In this document: positions 8,743 through 15,772 of the stretch, one piece after another
How the letters are laid out: every line of letters begins with the position of its first letter
How positions within the stretch are numbered: position 1 is the stretch's first letter
DNA from: Nocardiopsis metallicus
Lineage (GTDB): Bacteria; Actinomycetota; Actinomycetes; Streptosporangiales; Streptosporangiaceae
Direction: 5' to 3'
NCBI RefSeq assembly: GCF_014201115.1
Contig: NZ_JACHDO010000001.1
Coordinates: 6,448,001-6,512,000 of the forward strand
DNA: 64,000 nt
Notes under the pieces: model-generated
The model's input: only the letters and a program-made list of their open reading frames with translations
The model's database searches: none
Told to the model about the DNA's origin: nothing
Program-made: the position numbers and the translations under genes

Positions 8743-8983
8743 CGCACCCCTTCAGAGATGGGGTGTTGCAACGACCACTAGAACTCAAGATCTGTTCCTC
8801 GGGGCTTTTCTTGTTACTCGTGAGTCACTTGTTCCCCAGGGGTGCCGCCAGCTGGGCTTTTGGTGCCGAGTGACGGCTTTGGGGGGTGTCTGGAGGCTTA
8901 TGGGTTCTATATCCGATTTGCCGAAGAAGGTACCCCGGGGGTCGCCTCGCGGCTCGGGAGGGTCTAGACTGCGGAAAAGAGGC

Positions 8984-9001
8984 TTGTGAAGTGCTTCACA
9001 A
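8984..9001. promoter_or_regulatory. Rex operator (ROP) upstream of menJ
   Basis: TTGTGAAGTGCTTCACAA contains TGTGA-N6-TCACA, the core of the Rex operator known from Streptomyces, inside a perfect 10-bp inverted repeat (8982-9003). Rex binds when NADH/NAD+ is low and releases on NADH, derepressing respiratory genes. The site lies 136 bp before the menJ start, next to a possible -10 (CATATA, about 9010). The match is seen in the sequence; binding is inferred. Confidence 0.75.
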
Positions 9002-9136
9002 GCGCGCGAGGCATATACCACAAGACCCATGTCGGATATGTCGGAAGTCCCTAACCGCCCCATAACACCCCCGTGAGCGGGTCGATCCCGCACTGACCCG
9101 CCACGGCGTACCGCGCGAGTAGTCGAGGACACATCC

Positions 9137-10441
9137 GTGAGCGAGACAGCCACCTCCTCTCCCAGAGGCCGGGAACGGATCGAGTACGACGCCGACGTCA
9201 TCGTCGTCGGCGCTGGCCCTTCTGGCTCCACCACCGCCTACTACCTTGCCCAGGCCGGACTCGACGTCCTGCTCCTGGAGAAGACCTCCTTCCCCAGGGA
9301 GAAGGTCTGCGGCGACGGACTCACCCCGAGGGCGGTGAAACAGCTCACCGCCATGGGGGTCACCTTCGAGGACGAGGGGTGGATCAAGAACCACGGCCTG
9401 CGCATCGTCGGCGCGGGCGTGCGCCTCGAACTTCCCTGGCCCGACCTCGCGGCCTACCCCGGGTTCGGGCTCGTCCGCACCCGCTTCGACTTCGACCAGA
9501 TCCTGGTCAACCGGGCCGTGTCCGCCGGGGCCAAGCTCCTGGAGCGGACCAACGTCACCGGCCCCCTCATGGACGAGCGCAGCAACCGCATCGTCGGCGT
9601 CCAGGCCAAGAACGCCGACCGCGAACCCGTGACCTACCGGGCGCCGCTGGTCGTGGCCGCCGACGGCAACTCCTCCCGGCTCTCCGTGGCCATGGGCATC
9701 CGCAAGCGCGACGACCGCCCCATGGGCGTGGCCGTGCGCACCTACTTCGAGAGCCCCCGCCACGAGGACGACTACCTGGAGTCCTGGCTGGAGCTGTGGG
9801 ACAAGAGCGGCGACAAGGACGTCCTCCTGCCCGGCTACGGCTGGGTCTTCGGCGTCGGCGACGGCACCAGCAACGTCGGCCTGGGCATCCTCAACTCCAC
9901 CGCCTCCTTCCAGGACACGGACTACCGCAAGCTGCTGCGCCGGTGGACCGAGTCGATGCCCGAGGAGTGGGGCTTCACCGAGGCGAACCAGAAGGGCAAG
10001 ATCCTCGGCGCGGCGCTGCCGATGGGCTTCAACCGGGTCCCGCACTACGCGCGCGGCCTGCTGCTGGTCGGCGACGCGGGCGGCATGGTCAACCCCTTCA
10101 ACGGCGAGGGCATCGCCTACGCCATGGAGGCCGGGCAGATCGCCGCCGACGTGATCGTGCAGGCGCACGGCCGCACCACCCAGCAGACCCGTGAACGGGC
10201 GCTGCTGCGCTACCCGGACGTCCTCGCGGACACCTACGGCGGCTACTACACGCTCGGCCGCTACTTCGTGAAGGTCATCGGCCAGCCCGAGTTCATGAAG
10301 TACGCGACCAAGTACGGACTGCGCCAGCGCACGCTCATGAAGTTCGTGCTGAAGATGCTCGCCAACCTCACCGAGCCGAGCAAGGGCGACGCCATGGACC
10401 GGGTCATCAACGGCCTCTCCAAGATGGCACCCGCCGCATAG
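9137..10441 (+). CDS. menJ: Geranylgeranyl reductase-family FAD enzyme, probable menaquinone reductase
   Basis: This 434-aa flavoprotein has an N-terminal Rossmann FAD motif (DADVIVVGAGPSGSTTAYYL), the family signature KTSFPREKVCGDGLTPRAVK, and a second FAD-binding segment (LLLVGDAGGMVNPFNGEGIA). In mycobacteria the relative MenJ saturates one isoprene unit of the menaquinone tail. The setting between menG and nuo, with a polyprenyl diphosphate synthase after nuo, supports that role; other geranylgeranyl reductases act on archaeal-type or chlorophyll prenyl chains. It starts with GTG at 9137, preceded by GAGGA. A Rex-type operator upstream and a strong hairpin downstream suggest a separate redox-controlled transcript. 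Confidence 0.85.
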   Translation: MSETATSSPRGRERIEYDADVIVVGAGPSGSTTAYYLAQAGLDVLLLEKTSFPREKVCGDGLTPRAVKQLTAMGVTFEDEGWIKNHGLRIVGAGVRLELPWPDLAAYPGFGLVRTRFDFDQILVNRAVSAGAKLLERTNVTGPLMDERSNRIVGVQAKNADREPVTYRAPLVVAADGNSSRLSVAMGIRKRDDRPMGVAVRTYFESPRHEDDYLESWLELWDKSGDKDVLLPGYGWVFGVGDGTSNVGLGILNSTASFQDTDYRKLLRRWTESMPEEWGFTEANQKGKILGAALPMGFNRVPHYARGLLLVGDAGGMVNPFNGEGIAYAMEAGQIAADVIVQAHGRTTQQTRERALLRYPDVLADTYGGYYTLGRYFVKVIGQPEFMKYATKYGLRQRTLMKFVLKMLANLTEPSKGDAMDRVINGLSKMAPAA

Positions 10442-10452
10442 CGGAGAACTCA

Positions 10453-10520
10453 TGCGGCCGGACCGTCGGCGTCCCCCGGTATTCGTGCCGGGGCATTTCG
10501 CCGACGGCGGTCCGGCCGCA
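10453..10520. terminator. Large terminator-like hairpin after menJ
   Basis: A long stem starting TGCGGCCGGACC (10453) pairs with its complement ending at 10520, and encloses a second hairpin (CCCCGG/CCGGGG). It separates menJ from nuoA, so nuo probably has its own promoter. Confidence 0.7.
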
Positions 10521-10555
10521 CCACAAGGAATTTCGGGAAGAGCCGAGAGAAGCCA

Positions 10556-10571
10556 CGTGAAAACGTTCACA
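10556..10571. promoter_or_regulatory. Second Rex operator, upstream of nuoA
   Basis: CGTGAAAACGTTCACA matches TGTGA-N6-TCACA except for its first base. It lies 51 bp upstream of the nuoA start, after the menJ terminator. Rex control of nuo is known in Streptomyces coelicolor, so the site implies NADH-responsive expression of complex I here. Confidence 0.7.
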
Positions 10572-10622
10572 AGACTGCCGGTCGCGCACCCCGACCAGCC
10601 ATTCAGCGGAGGAGGGTGAGCC

Positions 10623-10982
10623 GTGGAGCTGTACACACCGATATTCGTGCTCGGTGGGATCGGCGCCGCGTTCGTCGTGTTGTCGATGGTCGCCGGTGCG
10701 GTCATGGGCCCCAAGCGGTACAACCGGGCCAAGATGCAGGCCTACGAGTGCGGTATCGAACCCACCCCGCAGCCCGCGGGCGGCGGACGCTTCACCGTCA
10801 AGTACTACATGACGGCGATGATGTTCATCATCTTCGACATCGAGATCATCTTCCTCATCCCGTGGGCGGTGCACTTCGACGCCCTGGGCTGGTTCGGCGT
10901 CATCGCGATCATCCTCTTCCTGGTGAACGTCTCCATCGCCTACGCCTACGAGTGGCGCCGCGGAGGCCTCGAATGGGACTGA
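10623..10982 (+). CDS. nuoA: NADH-quinone oxidoreductase subunit A
   Basis: This 119-aa membrane subunit of complex I has three hydrophobic helices (about residues 7-27, 62-82 and 88-108). The conserved loop YECGIEPT contains the cysteine that reports the active/deactive state in homologues, and FTVKYYMTAMMFIIFDIEIIF carries the conserved acidic residues near the quinone channel. It starts with GTG at 10623 after GGAGGAGG. It is the first gene of the complete nuoA-N operon, preceded by a Rex-type operator. Confidence 0.95.
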   Translation: MELYTPIFVLGGIGAAFVVLSMVAGAVMGPKRYNRAKMQAYECGIEPTPQPAGGGRFTVKYYMTAMMFIIFDIEIIFLIPWAVHFDALGWFGVIAIILFLVNVSIAYAYEWRRGGLEWD

Positions 10983-11046
10983 CCGCCACCCCCCGAACAC
11001 AGACACGCCATACCCAGCCGCCCAGCCCGGAGGAGGTTCGCAGCTG

Positions 11047-11592
11047 ATGGGAATCGAAGAGAAACTGCCGGCCGGAGTCGCGCTCACCACGGTCGAACAG
11101 GTCGTCGGGCTCGCCCGCAAGAGTTCGATGTGGCCCGCCACGTTCGGCCTGGCCTGCTGCGCCATCGAGATGATGTCCGTCGGCGGCCCCCACTACGACC
11201 TCGCCCGGTTCGGTATGGAGAAGTTCGGCGCCACCCCGCGCCAGGCCGACCTGATGGTGGTCGCCGGACGCGTGAGCCAGAAGATGGCCCCCGTCCTGCG
11301 CCAGATCTACGACCAGATGCCCGAGCCCAAGTGGGTCATCGCGATGGGCGTGTGCGCCTCCAGCGGCGGCATGTTCAACAACTACGCGATCGTCCAGGGC
11401 GTCGACCACATCGTGCCGGTCGACATCTACCTGCCCGGCTGTCCGCCGCGGCCGGAGATGTTCCTGGACGCCGTGCTCAAGCTCCACGACAAGGTGCAGA
11501 ACACCAAGCTCGGCGCCCACCGGGAGCAGGAGATCACCGAGACCGAGGAGCGCATGCTCCGCCGTTCGCTGCCCCTGGTGACCAAGGACTGA
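11047..11592 (+). CDS. nuoB: NADH-quinone oxidoreductase subunit B
   Basis: This 181-aa peripheral-arm subunit carries iron-sulfur cluster N2, the final electron donor to menaquinone. The four cysteine ligands are visible: the tandem pair in FGLACCAIEMM, one in GVCASSGGMF and one in YLPGCPPRPEM. The length is typical of actinobacterial NuoB. It starts with ATG at 11047 after GGAGGAGG and ends 2 bp before nuoC, so the two are likely translationally coupled. Confidence 0.96.
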   Translation: MGIEEKLPAGVALTTVEQVVGLARKSSMWPATFGLACCAIEMMSVGGPHYDLARFGMEKFGATPRQADLMVVAGRVSQKMAPVLRQIYDQMPEPKWVIAMGVCASSGGMFNNYAIVQGVDHIVPVDIYLPGCPPRPEMFLDAVLKLHDKVQNTKLGAHREQEITETEERMLRRSLPLVTKD

Positions 11593-11594
11593 TC

Positions 11595-12335
11595 ATGAGC
11601 AACGAGAACGAGCGCGACGAGGCGGCGGAGAACCTTCCCGACCAGCTCGGCCGCGAGCGCTTGGCTGCACCGGTCAAGCGCACCGGCATGTTCGGCGCCG
11701 GCACATCGGGAGACACCTCCGGTTTCGGTGGCCTCCAGGTACGGGGGAGCGCTCCCGTCCACAGCCGGCGCCCCTTCACCGATCCCGACGACCCGCGCAC
11801 CGCGGACTTCGACCGGGTCGCCGACGACCTGGAGGCGGCCCTCACGGCGATCGGCAAGGAGGGCGAGGTCGAGCGGGTGGAGATCGCCCACGGCGAGATC
11901 ACCTTCCACGTGCGTCGCGAGGCACTGCTGGAGCTGGCCCGCGTCCTGCGCGACGACCCGGCCCTGCGCTACGAGCTGTGCACGGGCGTGGTCGGGGTGC
12001 ACTACCTCGACGACGTCGGGCGCGAGCTGCACGCGGTCTACCACTTCCGGTCGATCACCCACAACAGCGAGATCCGCGTCTGCACGACCTGCCCCGACGC
12101 CGACCCGCACGTCCCGTCGATCGTGTCGGTCTACCCGACCAACGACTGGCACGAACGCGAGGCCTGGGACTTCTTCGGGCTGATCTTCGACGGCCACCCC
12201 TCGCTGACCCGTATCCAGATGCCCGACGACTGGCACGGCCACCCCCAGCGCAAGGACTACCCGCTGGGCGGCATCCCGGTCGAGTACCGGGGCGCCACGG
12301 TGCCCCCGCCGGACGAGCGGCGGTCCTACAAGTGA
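11595..12335 (+). CDS. nuoC: NADH-quinone oxidoreductase subunit C
   Basis: This 246-aa protein is the 30-kDa-type subunit that packs against NuoD in the hydrophilic arm and has no cofactor. The family signature is complete: HEREAWDFFGLIFDGHPSLT, then DDWHGHPQRKDYPLGG. The first 60 residues are a polar, poorly conserved actinobacterial extension. The ATG at 11595 is chosen because it directly follows nuoB (stop at 11592). Confidence 0.94.
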   Translation: MSNENERDEAAENLPDQLGRERLAAPVKRTGMFGAGTSGDTSGFGGLQVRGSAPVHSRRPFTDPDDPRTADFDRVADDLEAALTAIGKEGEVERVEIAHGEITFHVRREALLELARVLRDDPALRYELCTGVVGVHYLDDVGRELHAVYHFRSITHNSEIRVCTTCPDADPHVPSIVSVYPTNDWHEREAWDFFGLIFDGHPSLTRIQMPDDWHGHPQRKDYPLGGIPVEYRGATVPPPDERRSYK

Positions 12336-12402
12336 CCCGCCCAGTGATCCGCACGGCCACCACACCGGCCACACGAAGGCCACTCCAGAAGGGAGGCACG
12401 GC

Positions 12403-13698
12403 ATGACCGTCACCGAGGACTACATCGACGCCTCCGGTGGGGACTGGGACGACGTTATCGAGAAGGCCCAGGGCACCAGCGCCGAGCGCCTCGTCGTCAA
12501 CATGGGACCGCAGCACCCGTCCACGCACGGCGTGCTCCGCCTGGTCCTCACGCTGGACGGCGAGACCTGTACCGAGGCCCGCGTGGTCATCGGCTACCTG
12601 CACACCGGTATCGAGAAGAACATGGAGTACCGGACGTGGACGCAGGGCACCACGTTCGTGACCCGCATGGACTACCTCACGCCGCTCTTCAACGAGACGG
12701 CGTACTGCCTGGCGGTCGAGAAGCTGCTCGGCATCACCGACCGGGTGCCCGAGCGCGCCAGCGTCATCCGGGTACTGCTCATGGAGCTCAACCGGATGGC
12801 CTCGCACTTCGTCGCCATGGCGACGTTCGGCATGGAGCTGGGCGCGACCACGGTGATGACCAACGGCTTCCGTGAGCGCGAGATGATCCTGGACATCTTC
12901 GAGCTCGTCACGGGCCTGCGGATGAACCACGCCTACGTCCGGCCCGGCGGGGTGGCGCAGGACCTGCCGCCCGGCGCGGTGGGCAAGGTCCGGGAGCTGC
13001 TCAAGGAGATGCCCAAGCGCATCCAGACCATGCGCAAGCTCCTGGACGAGAACCCGCTCTACCTCGCCCGGACCAAGGACGTCGCCTACCTCAACCTGCC
13101 CGGCTGCATGGCGCTGGGCATCACCGGCCCGCTGGTGCGCGCCTCGGGCCTGGCCTGGGACCTGCGCAAGGCCAAGCCGTACTGCGGCTACGAGAACTAC
13201 GAGTTCGACGTGCCGGTCTCCGACGGCGGTGACGTGTACGCCCGCTACCGGGTGCGCATCGCCGAGATGGACGAGAGCCTCAAGATCATCGAGCAGTGCC
13301 TGGACAAGCTGGAGCCCGGCCCGGTGATGATCAAGGACGCCAAGATCGGCTGGCCCGCCAAGCTGGCGCTGGGCCCGGACGGCCTGGGCAACTCCCCGGA
13401 CCACATCGCGCACATCATGAGCGGCTCGATGGAGGCGCTCATCCACCACTTCAAGCTGGTCACCGAGGGCTTCCGGGTCCCCGCGGGCCAGGCCTACGCG
13501 GCGGTGGAGAGCGCCAAGGGCGAGCTCGGCTGCTACGCCGTCAGCGACGGGGGCACCCGCCCCTACCGCGTGCACTTCCGCGACCCCTCGTTCACGCACC
13601 TGCAGGCCGTCGCCGCCATGTGCGAGGGCGGCACGGTGGCGGACGTCATCGCGGCCGTGGCCAGTATCGACCCGGTGATGGGAGGCGTGGACCGGTGA
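12403..13698 (+). CDS. nuoD: NADH-quinone oxidoreductase subunit D
   Basis: This 431-aa protein is the 49-kDa-type subunit, which forms the quinone pocket with NuoB. The diagnostic N-terminal MGPQHPSTHGVLRLVLTLDG carries the conserved His-region at the quinone head group. YLHTGIEKNMEYRTW, MDYLTPLFNETAY and the C-terminal DPVMGGVDR also match. It starts with ATG at 12403 after AAGGGAGG, and its stop overlaps the nuoE start. Confidence 0.96.
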   Translation: MTVTEDYIDASGGDWDDVIEKAQGTSAERLVVNMGPQHPSTHGVLRLVLTLDGETCTEARVVIGYLHTGIEKNMEYRTWTQGTTFVTRMDYLTPLFNETAYCLAVEKLLGITDRVPERASVIRVLLMELNRMASHFVAMATFGMELGATTVMTNGFREREMILDIFELVTGLRMNHAYVRPGGVAQDLPPGAVGKVRELLKEMPKRIQTMRKLLDENPLYLARTKDVAYLNLPGCMALGITGPLVRASGLAWDLRKAKPYCGYENYEFDVPVSDGGDVYARYRVRIAEMDESLKIIEQCLDKLEPGPVMIKDAKIGWPAKLALGPDGLGNSPDHIAHIMSGSMEALIHHFKLVTEGFRVPAGQAYAAVESAKGELGCYAVSDGGTRPYRVHFRDPSFTHLQAVAAMCEGGTVADVIAAVASIDPVMGGVDR

Positions 13699-14453
13699 GC
13701 GAACACAACGAGAACAACCGAGAAGAAGGCACGGCGGAGACCCCCGGGGTCTTCACCGACGAGGTCGTCGCGCGTCTGGCACAGGACGCCAAGGAGATCA
13801 TCAGCCGCTACCCGAAGCCGCGCTCGTCGCTGCTCCCGCTGCTGCACCTGGTGCAGTCCGAGGAGGGTCACGTCAGCGCGGAGGGCATGCAGTTCTGCGC
13901 CGACCAGCTGGACATCACCCTCGCCGAGGTCAAGGCGGTGGCCACGTTCTACACCATGTACCGCCGCGAACCGGGCGGCGACTACCAGGTGGGCGTGTGC
14001 ACCAACACCCTGTGCGCGGTGATGGGCGGGGACGAGATCTTCTCCGCCCTCAAGGAGCACCTGGACGTTGCCAACGCGGAGACCACCGGGGACGGCAAGG
14101 TCACGCTGGAGCACGTCGAGTGCAACGCGGCCTGCGACTTCGCACCGGTCGTGATGGTCAACTGGGAGTTCTTCGACAACCAGACCCCGGCCACCGCCAA
14201 ACAGCTGGTGGACGACCTGCGGCTGGGCAAGGACGTCGCGCCCACGCGCGGCCCCGCCAGCCTGTGCACCTGGAAGCAGGCCTCGCGTGTGCTGGCCGGG
14301 TTCGACGACGGTCGGGCGGGTGAGGGCGTCCAGGCCGCCGGTCCCTCGCTGGCCGGGCTCCGGATCGCCGAGCGCAACGGCTGGTCCGCTCCGGACCCGA
14401 ACAACCTTCCCGCTCCCGAAGCCGACGACCAGGGTAAGGAGGGCGCGAAGTGA
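13695..14453 (+). CDS. nuoE: NADH-quinone oxidoreductase subunit E
   Basis: This 252-aa protein is the 24-kDa-type subunit with the [2Fe-2S] cluster N1a. The four ligand cysteines lie in VGVCTNTLCAVMGG and EHVECNAACDFAPVV. A C-terminal extension of about 60 residues beyond the thioredoxin-like core (TWKQASRVLAGF onward) is common in actinobacteria. The GTG at 13695 overlaps the nuoD stop (GTGA). Confidence 0.93.
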   Translation: MSEHNENNREEGTAETPGVFTDEVVARLAQDAKEIISRYPKPRSSLLPLLHLVQSEEGHVSAEGMQFCADQLDITLAEVKAVATFYTMYRREPGGDYQVGVCTNTLCAVMGGDEIFSALKEHLDVANAETTGDGKVTLEHVECNAACDFAPVVMVNWEFFDNQTPATAKQLVDDLRLGKDVAPTRGPASLCTWKQASRVLAGFDDGRAGEGVQAAGPSLAGLRIAERNGWSAPDPNNLPAPEADDQGKEGAK

Positions 14454-15772
14454 CCGCCCTGACCCCGATCCTGTCCCAGAACTGGGACCGCCCCGACTCC
14501 TTCACCATCGACGGCTACCGGGCCACCGGCGGCTACGAGGCGCTGCGCAAGTCCCTGGCCATGGACCCCGACTCCATCGTGGACCTGGTCAAGCAGTCCG
14601 GCCTGCGCGGCCGCGGCGGCGCGGGCTTCCCCACCGGGATGAAGTGGGGGTTCCTGCCCAAGGACAACCCCAACCCGCGCTACCTCGTCGTCAACGCCGA
14701 CGAGTCCGAGCCGGGCACCTGCAAGGACATCCCGCTCATGCTCGCCAACCCGCACGTGCTGGTGGAGGGGGTGGCGATCGCCTCCTACGCGATCAAGTCC
14801 AACCAGGCCTTCATCTACGTGCGCGGCGAGGTCGTCCACGTCATCCGCCGCCTGCGCCAGGCGGTCGCCGACGCCTACGCGGCCGGGCTGCTCGGCAAGG
14901 ACATCCTCGGCAGCGGCTTCGACCTCGACGTGGTCGTGCATGCCGGGGCGGGCGCCTACATCTGCGGTGAGGAGACCGCCCTCCTGGACTCCCTGGAGGG
15001 CTACCGCGGCCAGCCCCGCCTCAAGCCGCCGTTCCCCGCCGTGGCCGGGCTCTACGCCTCACCCACCGTGGTGAACAACGTCGAGTCCATCGCCAGCGTC
15101 CCCGGGATCGTCGCCAACGGCGCCGAGTGGTTCACGTCCATGGGCACCGAGAAGTCCGCCGGTTTCGGCTTCTTCTCGCTGTCCGGGCACGTCACCAACC
15201 CCGGCCAGTACGAGGCGCCGCTCGGGATCACCCTGCGCGAGCTCCTGGACATGGCGGGCGGGATCCGCGAGGGGCACCGGCTCAAGTTCTGGACGCCGGG
15301 CGGCTCGTCCACGCCGATCTTCACCGACGAGCACCTGGACACCCCGCTCGACTTCGAGTCGGTGGGCGCCGCCGGGTCCATGCTCGGCACCCGCGCGCTC
15401 CAGATCTTCGACGAGACCACCTGCGTGGTCCGCGCAGTCGGCCGCTGGATCGCCTTCTACGCGCACGAGTCCTGCGGCAAGTGCACGCCCTGCCGCGAGG
15501 GCAACTTCTGGATGGTCCAGGTCCTGGACCGGCTGGAGCGCGGCGAGGGCACCGAGGCCGACATCGACAAGCTCCTCCAGATCTGCGACAACCTGCTCGG
15601 CCGCTCGTTCTGCGCGCTGGGCGACGGTGCCACCAGCCCCGTCATGTCGTCGATCAAGTATTTCCGCCAGGAGTACGTCGACCACTTCGAGAAGGGCGGC
15701 TGCCCCTTCGACCACTCCAGGTCCACCGTCTGGGCGGACCGGCCGACCACGGAAGAGGGAGGGAACCAGTGA
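14450..15772 (+). CDS. nuoF: NADH-quinone oxidoreductase subunit F
   Basis: This 440-aa subunit is the entry point for NADH electrons; it binds NADH, FMN and the [4Fe-4S] cluster N3. The FMN/NADH motif is LRGRGGAGFPTGMKWG, then VVNADESEPGTCKDIP. The iron-sulfur ligands are in SCGKCTPCREG and a distal cysteine in SFCALGDGA. The GTG at 14450 overlaps the nuoE stop. Confidence 0.96.
   Translation: MTALTPILSQNWDRPDSFTIDGYRATGGYEALRKSLAMDPDSIVDLVKQSGLRGRGGAGFPTGMKWGFLPKDNPNPRYLVVNADESEPGTCKDIPLMLANPHVLVEGVAIASYAIKSNQAFIYVRGEVVHVIRRLRQAVADAYAAGLLGKDILGSGFDLDVVVHAGAGAYICGEETALLDSLEGYRGQPRLKPPFPAVAGLYASPTVVNNVESIASVPGIVANGAEWFTSMGTEKSAGFGFFSLSGHVTNPGQYEAPLGITLRELLDMAGGIREGHRLKFWTPGGSSTPIFTDEHLDTPLDFESVGAAGSMLGTRALQIFDETTCVVRAVGRWIAFYAHESCGKCTPCREGNFWMVQVLDRLERGEGTEADIDKLLQICDNLLGRSFCALGDGATSPVMSSIKYFRQEYVDHFEKGGCPFDHSRSTVWADRPTTEEGGNQ

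Larger units (their letters stand above)
6008..8807 (-). mobile_element. IS30-family element, interrupted by an IS256-family element
   Basis: Inverted ends of about 45 bp bound this element. The left end starts AAGCCCCGAGGAAC at 6008 and ends CGCAACAC at 6052. The right end, read on the minus strand from 8807, starts AAGCCCCGAGGAAC and ends TTGCAACAC at 8763. Inside is one IS30-type transposase gene on the minus strand, cut in two by the 1421-bp insertion at 7103-8523. The uninterrupted element would be about 1.37 kb, normal for IS30 relatives. It sits just after menG in an AT-richer stretch (5953-6007). A target duplication for the IS30 itself could not be assigned. Confidence 0.8.
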
